A program made the position numbers and the translations under genes. The notes under the pieces are model-generated. The model was not told where the DNA came from. It was given only the letters and a program-made list of their open reading frames with translations, and ran no database searches. A stretch of 64,000 nt of DNA, taken from Comamonadaceae bacterium PBBC1. Its GTDB lineage: Bacteria > Pseudomonadota > Gammaproteobacteria > Burkholderiales > Burkholderiaceae_C. The DNA lies in assembly GCA_002256145.1 (NCBI GenBank), contig NKIP01000003.1, forward strand, positions 186,001-250,000. Direction: 5' to 3'. Every line of letters starts with the position of its first letter. The stretch's first letter is position 1. Positions 1 to 11,500 of this stretch are shown here, piece by piece.

Positions 1-2590
1 ATGGCGGTGGCGGTTTGTTGGTAGCTGCCTGCTTTGAGGTGGCCGCTGGTACTGGTGGCGGTTTCAACAATCGAAGCCGAAGCAGTGACTTTGTCAGTAC
101 CCTGGACGTTGGTAAAGCTCACGGCGCCTGTGTTGGCCGCCGTAGCGTAGGTGGTGGTCACACCTGCAATGGCTGCGCCGGTCAAGGCCAGCTTGTTGAC
201 CACGTAGTTGTTGTCAGTGGTGGTGAAGCCTGCAAAGCTGTAGTTGGCTGAATCGTCACCACCGATGGTGGTGGCGGTTTGCTGGTAGCTGCCTGCTTGG
301 AGATGGCCGCTTGAACTGTTTTCACCGCCAACGATCGAAGCCGAAGCAGTGACTTTGTCACCACCTTGGACGTTGGCAAAACTCACGGCACCTGTATTGG
401 CCGCGGTGGCGTAAGTGGTGCTCACGCCTGCAATGGCCGCGCCGGTCAAGGCCAGTTTGTTGACCACGTAGTTGTTGTCCGTGGTCGTGAAACTCTCAAA
501 ACTGTAGTTGCCCGCATCGTCACCGCTGATGGCGGTAGCGGTTTGTTTGTAGCTGCTTGCTTTGAGGTGGCCGCTGGTGCTGTTGGTGCCGCCCACGATG
601 GAAGCAGATGCGGTGACTTTGTCAGCACCTTGCTTGTTGCCAAAGCTCACAACACCTGCATCAGCTGCCGTGGCGTAAGTCGTCGACACGTCTGCGATGG
701 AAGCGACGGTCAAGGCCAGCTTGTTGACTTTGTAATCGCCTTTGATGTCGGCAAAGGTGTAGTTGTCCGTATCCGCACCCGTGAGGCCCGTGAGGGTCTG
801 AACGCCGGTGTGCACGCCCGCTTTGAGGTGGCCACTGGTGCTTGTCTTGTTTGTGGTGTCGACGATCACGCCACTGGCGTCCACCACGTCGGTGCCAACC
901 TTGTTGCTCAGCGTCACCGTGCCGGCCACCAAGGCGTCGCCGTAAGTGGTCAAACCTTGTGCAATCGAACCCGTCAAGGCCAGTTTGTTGACGGTGTAAT
1001 CGCCTTTGACATCGGCGAAGGTGTAGTTGTCCATGTCGGCACCCGTGAGGCCCGTGAGGGTCTGGATGCCCGTGTGTTCACCGGCCTTGAGCTTGCCGCT
1101 GGTGCTGGTCTTGCCTGTGGTGGCTATGCTCACGCCGCTGGCGTCCACCACGTCGGTGCCGACCTTGTTGCTAAGGGTCACCGCACCCGCTTGCAAGGCC
1201 GATCCGTAAACAGTCTCACCCTTGGCGATGGTGCCAGACAAGGCCAGCTTGTTGACGGTGTAATCGCCTTTGACGTCGGCGAAGGTGTAGTTGTCCATGT
1301 CGACACCCGTGAGGCCAGTGAGGGTCTGGATGCCCGTGTGTTCACCGGCCTTGAGCTTGCCTCTGGTGCTGGTCTTGCCTGTGGTGGCTATGCTCACGCC
1401 ACTGGCGTCCACCACGTCGGTGCCGACCTTGTTGATCAGCGTCACCGTGCCGGCCACCAAGGCGTCGCCGTAAGTGGTCAAGCCTTGTGCAATCGAACCC
1501 GTCAAGGCCAGTTTGTTGACTTTGTAATCGCCTTTGACGGCGGCGAAGGTGTAGTTGTCCATGTCAGCGCCCGTGAGGCCCGTGAGGGTCTGAACGCCGG
1601 TGTGCATGCCTGCTTTGAGCTTGCCGCTGGTGCTGGTCTTGTCTGTGGTGTCGATGGTCACGCCACTGGCATCCACCACGTCGGTGCCGACCTTGTTGGT
1701 CAGTGTCACTGCACCCGCTTGCAAGGCCGATCCGTAAATGCTCTCGCCCTGGGCAATGCCGCCGGTCAAGGCCAGTTTGTTGACTTTGTAGTCGCCTTTG
1801 ACATCGGCAAAGCTGTAGTTGTCTTTGTCAGTGCCCGTCAAACCGCTGAGGGTCTGGATGCCCGTGTGTTCTCCGGCCTTGAGCTTGCCACTGGTGCTGG
1901 TCTTGCCTGTGGTGTCAATGCTCACACCACTGGCATCCACCACGTCGGTGCCGACTTTGTTGGTCAAGTTGACGGTACCGGTCAGCAAGTTGGCACCGTA
2001 AACGGTCTCACCCTTGGCGATGGTGCCAGTCAAGGCGAGCTGGTTGACTTTGTAATCGCCTTTGATATCGGCAAAGGTGTAGTTGTCTTTGTCAGCACCC
2101 GTCAGGCCCGTGAGTGTTTGAATGCCCGTGTGCACACCGGCTTTGAGGTGGCCGCTGGTGCTGGTCTTGCCGGTGGTGTCGATGTTCACACCGCTGGCCA
2201 AAACATCGTCACCGCTCACGGTGTTGGTCAGGCTCACAGCACCGGCCACCAGCGTGTTGCTGTAAGTGCTCAAGCCTTGTGCAATCGCGCCGGTCAAAGC
2301 CAACTTGTTGACCACGTAGTTGGCCGTGGGGGTCGTGGAACCTGCAAAGCTGTAGTTGCCCGCATCGGCGCCGGTCAAGCCAGCGCTGACCGTTTGCACA
2401 TAGCTGCCTGCACGGATTTGACCGCTGGTGCTGGTGGCGGCACTCACGAGGGTTGCGGTGCTGGCAGCCAGAACATCGTCGGTGCCCACTTTTCCGCTCA
2501 GGCTGACAGCACCGGTGGCTGTGGCCGTGCCGTACGTGGTGGTGACATCGGCAATGGCACCGGTCAAGGCCTTGGCAGTCAAAACAACCG
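1..2590 (-). repeat. Tandem 264-bp (88-residue) MBG-like repeats in the adhesin C-terminal part
   Basis: The same coding unit recurs exactly every 264 bp. For example, the segment encoding LTGLTGAD recurs at about 787, 1051, 1315, 1579, 1843 and 2107, and the segment encoding NKLALTG recurs at 181 and 445. Each unit reads roughly LALTG..A.G...Y...L.AG.V.L.NKVG.D.V.ASG, a threonine-rich stretch, then KAG.HTG.QTLTGLTGAD.DNY.FAD. Several neighbours are nearly identical at DNA level, so the copy number could vary by recombination and assembly here could collapse. The array continues past position 1. Confidence 0.85.
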
Positions 2591-5500
2591 AGTTATTCAC
2601 GCTTGCGGACAAGGCGGGCAATTTGTAGTTGCTGACCAAGCCACCGTTGCTGCCGTTGCTCAAGCTCACGGCATCCACAAAGTTGCTGCTGTTGTCGCCC
2701 ACGTTTTTGCTGCGGATCGTGGCCAAGGTGTAGCCCAGCGTTTCACTGCCCACGCCCGTGGTGATGCTCAGCTGTGTGCCCGTGAGTGTTTTGCTGCCGT
2801 CATAGGTTTTGGCGGCGGCCAAGCTGACCTCTTTTTGGTCAATGAACAGCGTGCCGTTGACTTTGGTGATGGCGTAGTTGCCGTTGGTGTAAGCACTGTC
2901 GTTGACTGTGCTGGTGTGTGTGCCTGCGTGGGTGGCTTTGGCGCCTGCCGTGATGTTGGCCAGGTCCACCGCCAAGCTGTCCGTTCCCTGCAGACTGCCA
3001 CTGGTGATGGCAAAGCCGCTCACACTTTGTTCACTGCCGTTGTAGACCTTGCTGGTGTCGCTGTTGGCCGTCAGGGTCAGCGCGGCCTGGGTGATGGTGC
3101 TGGTGGTGTTGCTGACCGTGGTGGGCAGGTTGTAATTGCCCAGATCTGCTGTGCCTGCGGTGAACTGACCCGCTGCCAAATGGGCGGTCACGGTGTTGGC
3201 GCTGGCCACGTTCTTGCTGTTGTAGCTGCCCACAGTTTGGGTGACGGTGGCTGTTTCGGTCACGCCGCCCACGGTCACGCCTGTGGCCGTGATGGCACCG
3301 GCGGCCAAGGTGGCGTTGGCGTTGCCGTCGTACACCTTGGTCTGGTTGGCCAGGGTCACGGCAAGATTGGCTTTGGTGATGGTGCTGCTGGTGTTGCTGA
3401 CCGAAGCGGGCAAGTTGTAGTTGCTCACATCGGCCGTGCCCGAGCTGAAATCAGCACCGGACAAGGTGGCGGTGACGGTGTGGGCTGAGGCCACGTTTTT
3501 GTCGTTGTAAGTGCCCGTTGTTGACTTGACCGTGGCACTTTCGGTGACACCGCCGACCGTCACGCCTGTGGCCGTGAAGGCACTGGAGGCCAAGGTCACG
3601 GTGGTGGTGCCGTCGTACACCTTGGTCTGATCGGCCAAGCTCACCACCAGATCGGCCTTGTGAATGGTGCTGCTGGTGTTGTCGATGTAGCTGATGTCGT
3701 AGTTGCTGGTGACATCGGCGTTGGCACTGTCTTTGATGGTCACGCCCGATGCCCGAACGTATTTGTTGGCCTGGCCTGCGTTCTTGCTCAAGAAAGCTTG
3801 CGAGCCTGCCGCGTTGACGCTTTCTCCGGCGGCTTGTCCTGCCAATGTGCCCACGGTGCCCGAGCCCGTGGCCGTGGTGGTGCCGTCGTAGGTTTTTTCG
3901 AGCTGCGTGGCCGTGACGGTCAAGTTGGCTTTTTGGATGGTGCCCGAGGCCGTGTTTTGGCTGACCACGTAGTTGTTGCCGTTGTTGCCATCCTCGATGG
4001 TGAAGCTGCCCACTTTCAAAACAGAGTTGTTTGCACCCAAAGCATGCTTGCTGGCAAACACCTGGTTGGCAGAAATGGTGTCACCGGTTTGCGCCCCGGT
4101 GATGAGCACCGCAGCCGAGGAGCTGGTGGTGCCATCGTAGGTTTTGCTGTCGGTGGCTGCAGCCAGGATCAAGGTCCGGGCCGAAATATTGGCCGTGGTG
4201 GTGAGTGTGCCTGTGGTGGTCAGGTTGTAGTTGGCCCAACTGCCTGTGCCATCGGTCTTGGACAATGTCGCCACATCGGACACGGTGACCGTCTTGCCAC
4301 TGGCGACATGCTTGTCTGCAAACGTGCCCAAGCCACTGACGCTCAAAGTCTCGGAACCCACGCCTGTGCTGATGGCCCCCGAGGTGATGCTGGCTTGGTC
4401 GCTGCCGTCGTAGGTTTTGTGGTCTGCGCTGATGCTGTCCAGGGTGACGTTCTTCTTGTCGATGGTGCCTGCGGCGGTGGTCGTGCTGATGTTGTAGTTG
4501 CCGCTCATGTCGGCACCACCCGTGTCTTTGACCGTGTAACCCGACTTCACCTGCAATGTGCTGCCGCTGGTGCCCAAAGCGTTTTTGCTCGCAAATTCCT
4601 GCGAAGCCGTCACCACGTCGGTGCTGCCACTGGCGTTGTTCACTTCAAGCACTTTGCCCGACACGACCGTGCCGTCATAGGTCTTGGTGTCGGTGACTGC
4701 TTGGATCGCCAAGTCGGCTTTGTGGATGGTGCTGGTCGTGTTGTTGACATATTCGACGATGTAGTTGCCGCCACCGTTGCCATCGTTGAGGGTGACGCCA
4801 GACACTTGCACCACTTTGTTGCCGGTGCCTGCATTTTTGTCGGTGAAAGCAAACGTGCCACCGCTGACCGTGTCCGAGCCAAACAGTTGCGTGCTTTGTG
4901 TGGCCACCGCTGAGCCCATGGCACTGGTGGTGCCGTCGTAGGTTTTGCTCACGTTGCTGGTGGTCAGCTTCAACGTGGCCGGGGTGATGATGCCGTCTGT
5001 GCCCGAAAGGCTGGAGGTGTTGCCGCTCAGGTAGTAATTGGCAGCATCGGCACCACTCAAGGCCATGTTGGCAATGGTATAACCCAGGCCCGTGCCCGCG
5101 TTTTTGTTGGTGAACGACCCTGTGCCACTGATGGTCAGGCCATCACCTGTCACTTGCCCCGTCAAGCCCAAGACCACGTTGTTCATGGCCGTGGTGCCGT
5201 CGTAGACTTTGCTCACGCCAGTGGCATTGGGCGTGACGGCCTTGGCCAGCACATTCAACTGACCCGCAAACACGGGGGCCCCCACAAAGTTGCCCCCCAC
5301 CACCGTGGGGCTGATGTCTTTGATGCTGTAGTTGCCAACCACCGTGTGGCCAGAGCTGCTCAGCCCCGCCAGGTTGGTGCCTGCATAAGCCTTGAGCGTG
5401 GCGTTGACCGATGTGCCCAGGCCATCGCTGAACGTGAAGCTGTTGCCTGTTCCAGTGCGACTCAGGGTGATGATGGCGTCGTTGTTGCCGTCCAGATACT

Positions 5501-8500
5501 GGGCTGTGGGGTCATACGTCCAGCTGCTGCCGTAGGCGGCATCGATGTTTGCGTTGCGAATCAGCAATTGATTGGCAGGAACGATGGTGTAAGTGCCCGT
5601 GGCAAAAGCAATGTTGTAGTTGCCCGATGTCAAACCCGATGGCGACAAAACACCTGTGTAAACACCGGCAGTGCCCGTCGAGTCGTTGCTGCGTGTGATG
5701 GCCAAGGTGCCCCCCAGCACGCTGCTGGTTTCGCCATTGACCAAGCCGGTGTAGTGCACACCCGCAAAACCGGCGGCATCGGTTCGGCCCACAAAACGGG
5801 CATCGTCGTTCGCCGTGACCGTCAGGTTGGCCTTGTTGATCAGGCTGCTGGTGTTGTCGGTGTAGGTGATGTTGTAGTTGCCGGTCATGTCGGCATTGGC
5901 CGCATCTTTGATCGTCACACCAGAGGCACGCACGGTTTTGTTGGACCCTGCATTGGCATCCAAAAAGGCTTGCTTGCCCGCGTTGTTGACCACGTCGCCG
6001 CCTGCCACACCCGCCAGGGCCGCAACGGTGCCTGTGCCCGTGGCGTTGACGGTGCCGTCATAGGTTTTGGTGACCGGGTTGGCGGTGATCGTGAGGTTGG
6101 CCTTGTTGATGGTCAAGCTGCCGGCGTTGTACGTCAGCCCATAGCCCAGCGCATTTTTGCCACCCGTGTCGGTGACAGAAATTGAATAAGGCGTGGCCGA
6201 TGCATTTTTGCTGCCTTGCGAAGTCCCGCCGAACGAAGCATTTGCGGTCAGCGCTGAGAAGGTGTCGCCATTGCGCAATGCGCCAGACGTCAAGGTGGTG
6301 TTGAGCGTGCCTCCCGAGAAAACGAGGCCGTCATAGGTTTTGGTGACACTGTTGACTTGCACCGAGACCAAGGGTTTTTCGCGGTAAATGGCATAAGCGC
6401 CAGAGCCCAGGGCGGCGGTGTAGTTGGTGGTGGTCTCATCGCTGTTGTAGCGGTTGTTGCCGGCCAAGACGCCCATGCCGGTGCTGCCTGCAATGGAGCC
6501 TGTCATGTAGGTGGCGCGTCCACCGCTGCCCACGGTGACCGCACCGCTGCCCGAAATCTGAATGTCGCCGCCTGTGGCTGTGCCCGCTGCCGTGGATTTG
6601 CCGGATTCGAGAAACACGGCTGACGCCGTGGCGTTTGTCGTGCTGATGCCTTGCTTCACCAACAGGTTGCCATCGGTGACCAAGTTCGCCTTACCGCCCG
6701 TCAGGTTGATGCTGCTGTTGACCGTCAGGTCACTGGCTGCACCCGTGATGTTGGCCGACACGTTGCCTGCGCCAGAAATGGTGTTGGCGATGGTGGTGCT
6801 GGCGGAGCGCACATAGCTCAAAGTGGCGTTGTTGCTGAGCGTGACATCGCCTGCGCCCAAGGTGCCTGTGCTGCCACCGTTGCCCACCTGCAAGGTGCCA
6901 CCACTGACGGTGGTGGTGCCTGCATACGTGTTGTCTGCCGCCAAGGTGCTTGTGCCCGAACCCATTTGGGTCAAGGCGCCTGTGCCGCTGATGGCACCGC
7001 TCACCAGCAAGGCGTTGGAACGGTTGAACACCAGATGGGTGTTGTTCACCACTGCGCCGGTGCCCAAGGTGCCAGAGGTGCCACCGTTGCCCACTTGCAA
7101 AATGCCTGTGCTGAGGGTGGTGGTGCCCGAATAAGTGTTCGTGCCTGTCAGGATGGTGGTGCCTGTCCCGGATTGCGTCAGCGTGCCCGTGCCGCTGATA
7201 TCGTTCATCACGGTCAGCGCATTGCTGCGGTTAAAGACCAAAGCGGCGTTGTCGATGACGGCGCCTGTGCCCAAATTGCCGGTGGTGCCACCTTTGCCGA
7301 CCTGCAAGACACCCGCACTGATGGTGGTGGTGCCGGTGTAGGTGTTGTTGCCCGTCAGGATCTGTGTGCCTGTGCCTAGTTTGGTCAGTCTCGCTGCGGC
7401 ACCGTTGCTATTTTGGATAAGCCCTGAAAATGTGCCCGAGCCGTTGTTGACACCCACATTGATGCCATACGCATAACCTGGAAACCCTGAGTTGACCGTT
7501 CCACCGCCGGTCAAGGCATCCACGATGATGTTGCCTTCCACACCCTGAAACGTGGCACCGGTTGCAACATTCAGTGAAGCTTTGTTGTTGGTCCAGATGT
7601 CATTGGCATTCGACGCGCCGACCAAGCTGCCTGCTCTCACATCAATGAGCGCACCGGCCGACAAGCCGAAGTTGGCCACGCCGCCTCCCCATCTCAATGC
7701 GCCCGTACCCGTTTTGCTCAAGGTGCCGGAACCGGTGAAAGCGGTTGACCGGTAATCCATGGACCGGGCTCCGGTGTCGAAATTCAACTCTGCACCGGCT
7801 TTGATGTCGTAAGAGGGTGTGCCGTACGACGTACCTGAGTAATCGCCTGTGATGGAGAGCACCCCCTGATTGACGACAGTGGCACCAGCGTAAGTGTTTA
7901 AAGCCGACAAGGTTGTGGTGCCAGAACCCGATTGCTCAAAGGTCCCTGAACCACTGATGGTTTTGCTGATCACGACCGCATCAGACCGCTTGATCACCAG
8001 TTTGCCGTTGTCCACAATGTTGCCGGTGCCCAAATGGCCCGAGGTGCCACCATCGCCCACTTGCAAAGTGCCAGCACTGATGGTGGTCACACCGCTGTAG
8101 TTGTTGGCACCGTTGAGGCTGGCCGAGTCCATCAATGTCAGCGTGCCAGTGCCAGCCTTGGTCAAACCACCCGTGCCGGTGATTTGCTGGTCCACCGTGA
8201 TGTTGTCGCTGCGATTGAACGCCAGTGTGCCGTTGTTGTTGACGGTGGGCGATGTTCCCAGTGTGCCTGTGCTGCTGCCATTGCCAATTTGCAAAGTGCC
8301 TGCGCTGATGGTGGTGGAGCCGCTCCAGTCGTTGTTGGCTGTGAGCGTGGTGGTGCCTGTGCCCGCTTGGGTCACAGTGCCCGTGCCAGAAATTTTGGCA
8401 CTGACCACCAAAGCGTTATCGCTGCGGTTAAAAACCAGGGCACCGTTGTCGGTGATGGCTCCTGTACCAATGGTGCCCGACGTACCACCGTTGCCAATTT

Positions 8501-11500
8501 GCAAGGTGCCTGCATTGATGGTGGTGGTGCCGGCGTAATTGTTGTTGCCCGCCAGAACTTGTGTGCCCGTGCCGTTTTTGACCAAGTTCAAGGGTGATGA
8601 AGTCCCGACAATGGTGCCGGTGTACGTTGCACTGCTGTTGTTGTTGCCCACGCTGAAGGTGGTCAGCAAGCCGCCTGAAGTGCTTGTGGTTTCGACTTTG
8701 CCCGAACCCGAAAGCCCATCGATCGATTGGTGATTGCCATCCAGCATGCGCAGTGTGCCGTTGTTGATCACATTCGTCGTAGTGGGCAGGTTGTACTTGG
8801 CGCTGGCTTGAAGCACCGTGCCCGAGGAAATGGTGACATTGCCCACAAAATCATTGGCCGAAATTCCTGTCCCGCTGACGGTGCCCATCGTGATGCGCGT
8901 GCCGGTCAAAGTGATGTTGCCCGTGCCTGTGATTTGACCGTCCAGTGTCAATCGGTCGTTGGTGGCATCGTTCATGACCACATCGCGATTCAAGGTGATT
9001 TTGCTGTTGACCGTCGACCAGCCTCGCCCCGTCTCTCCCGCAGGTCCATAGGTGGTGCCCAAGGTGGCTGTGCCGGTGCCATTGTTGGTGAAAGTGATGT
9101 CTCTGGTCAGGTAACCCCATTGATTGCCAGGCATGCCTTTTTCGACCAGCAAACTCACGTTGTTGTTGCCCGTGTTGAGATCGCCCACAACGATCGCGCC
9201 GGTGCCTGCCGTTTTGTTGTAGTTGCCACCGCCATGCCCGATCACCAGTGCGCCTTGACTGATGGTGGTGCCCCCCGAGAATGTGTTGGTCTCGTAGTTC
9301 GCTGTGGTGGCGTTATAGGCTGACAAGGTCAGTTGACCTGCGCCTGATTTCAGCAATGAGCCGGTGCCGCTGATCGTGCCCGAAATGGAGCCCACCGCAG
9401 GGTTGGTGACTGTGAGTTGGGTGCCGACAGAGATGTTGCCAGCAGCCACCAAAGAAGTGCCAGAGCCCACCCCGCCAGAAGTCAATGTGGTGGCTTGTGT
9501 GGATGTCAACCTGGCAGCCCCATTGCTGATGTTGATCGCCGCGCCAGATGCGCCGGTGTTTTCGCCGTTGATGGTGATGTTCGCGGCCGTCAAAGCGGCG
9601 GAACTTTTGATTTCAACACCGCTGCCCAGAGTGCTTGCCTTCTTGCCGCTCAAAACGATCTGACCCCCGTCAGTCGCGGTGATGGTGCGCAGCATTGGGT
9701 TGCTGGCCAGATTCGGGTCGGTGGCTCGCAAGCTGTCAGCGATTTGGACGCCTGAGCGGCCAGAGGCTGTGGACACACCACTGCCTGCCGTGAAAACGCC
9801 CCCAGCGAACGTGCCGCCCGTGTTGTCGATGATCACGTTCTTGCCGGTGATGGCCGTTGAGGTCACCGAGTTGGGTACCCCGTCTTGAATCAAGATCGAA
9901 CCTTGATTGCTCTTGAGGGTGGTGTTGCCACCTGTCGAGACAAATGAAGATGCGCCGCCTATATAGCCTGGAGCTGGGACACCTGCAAAGTATGCGGAAG
10001 AATTGATGAAAATCGCGTCTGTGGCGGCGTTGTTGGTGGTGGCACTGACGGTCAGGTCCCCGTCGGCCCTGGCCTGAACACCCACCATGCTGATGGTGGG
10101 ACTGGTGTTGGCCGCAGAGGCGTTGGTGCCGGTGATGCTGAGGGTTCCACCCGCTGTGTACGCGCTGACCAGGTTTTGCCAGCTGGTCGTGCCGTGATCA
10201 ATGGCTTTGCCGGAGCCTTCGCCATTCACGATGCCGGTGATCGACAGATTCTCGGCTGCTGTAACGGTGTTGCCCGCGAATGCACCGATGTAGCTGAGAA
10301 AACCCGATGAACCCGCACCCGATGTGCTGCCATGGATGGAGACATTTTTGCCCAGCAACTTCATGTTGTAGGCGTTGCTGTATGTCAAATTGTTGAAAAC
10401 GCCGTGATTGCCTGTGGACGTCCCCGTGATCGAAATGTCACCTGTGGTGCCTGCATCGATGAGGGTGTTGTTCAAGACAACACCGTAGCCTGTTCCAGAA
10501 GTCGATGTGCCCGTGACCGTCACAGCGCCTGGGGTGGTGATGCTGGCACCGGAACCGAATTGGACGCCAGCCCCTGCACCCGTATTTTTGTGGGTGCCCG
10601 TCAAGGTGACCGCGCCATTGGTGTTGATGGTGCTGCTCAGCACAATGCCTTGGCTGCTGGCGTGTTCGGCTGTGTTGCCCTGGTAGTTGCCGTTGGCCGT
10701 CAAGTTGACGTTGACCCGTTGGGCGCTTGCGGCGTTGGTGGTGATCGATGCGCCCGCGTTTTGCGTGATGCCGTTGTCGGCCACCAGGTTCAAGCTGGCG
10801 TCTGTGGCCCCTTGGTTGTTGAAGACCAAGGCGTTGGCGAGGGTGATGTTGCCAGCGCCCGTGGTGTTGCTGTCATTGGTGGTTTTGATGGTGACGCTGG
10901 TGCCCGCGTTGATGGCCGTCTGAATGGTGTTGACGCTGACCACGCTGCTGGTGCCCGTGGCCCCGTTGGGCGTGGTGTCGGCAGGGCTGGTGCCCGTCAC
11001 ATTGCTGTCGGCGGCGCTGGAGATGGTGATGTCAGACGGGTCCAGCAACCACTCGGCTGCTTTGACAGAGACCTCGCGTGTGACCAGGTGGTCACCCGAA
11101 GTCTCGACAAAGCCGCGCTGGCTTTCCAACTTGGCACCGCTCACGTCGGTGGCCTTGGCCAACACCCCCGTGTCTTCGTCGCGACCGATGACAATGTCGC
11201 CGCCTTTGCGGGTGTGGCCCTGGTCATCTTGCCCCGAGCTGTTGGCGGTGATGCGGCCGTCCACCTTGATCTGGCCGCCGTCGGCCAACAAATGCACCAC
11301 ACCGGCTTGTCCACCGCTGGTGTCGATGCTGCCCGAGTTCAGCACGCTGGCCACGGCTTGACCCAGTGCAGCGGCCTGCAGGTAGACCTGACCGCCGTCG
11401 GCCACAATCACGCCGTCTTTTTGGTTGGCCACTGCAGCGTTGATGCTGGCGGGTGTCAGCTCCAACTTGATCTTGCCGGTGCGGCCCAGCGGCACCGTCA

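Noticed and set aside
1..2590. Regular 264-bp repeats as a CRISPR array
   Set aside because: The period and length are far too large, units are coding and contiguous, and no cas genes exist.
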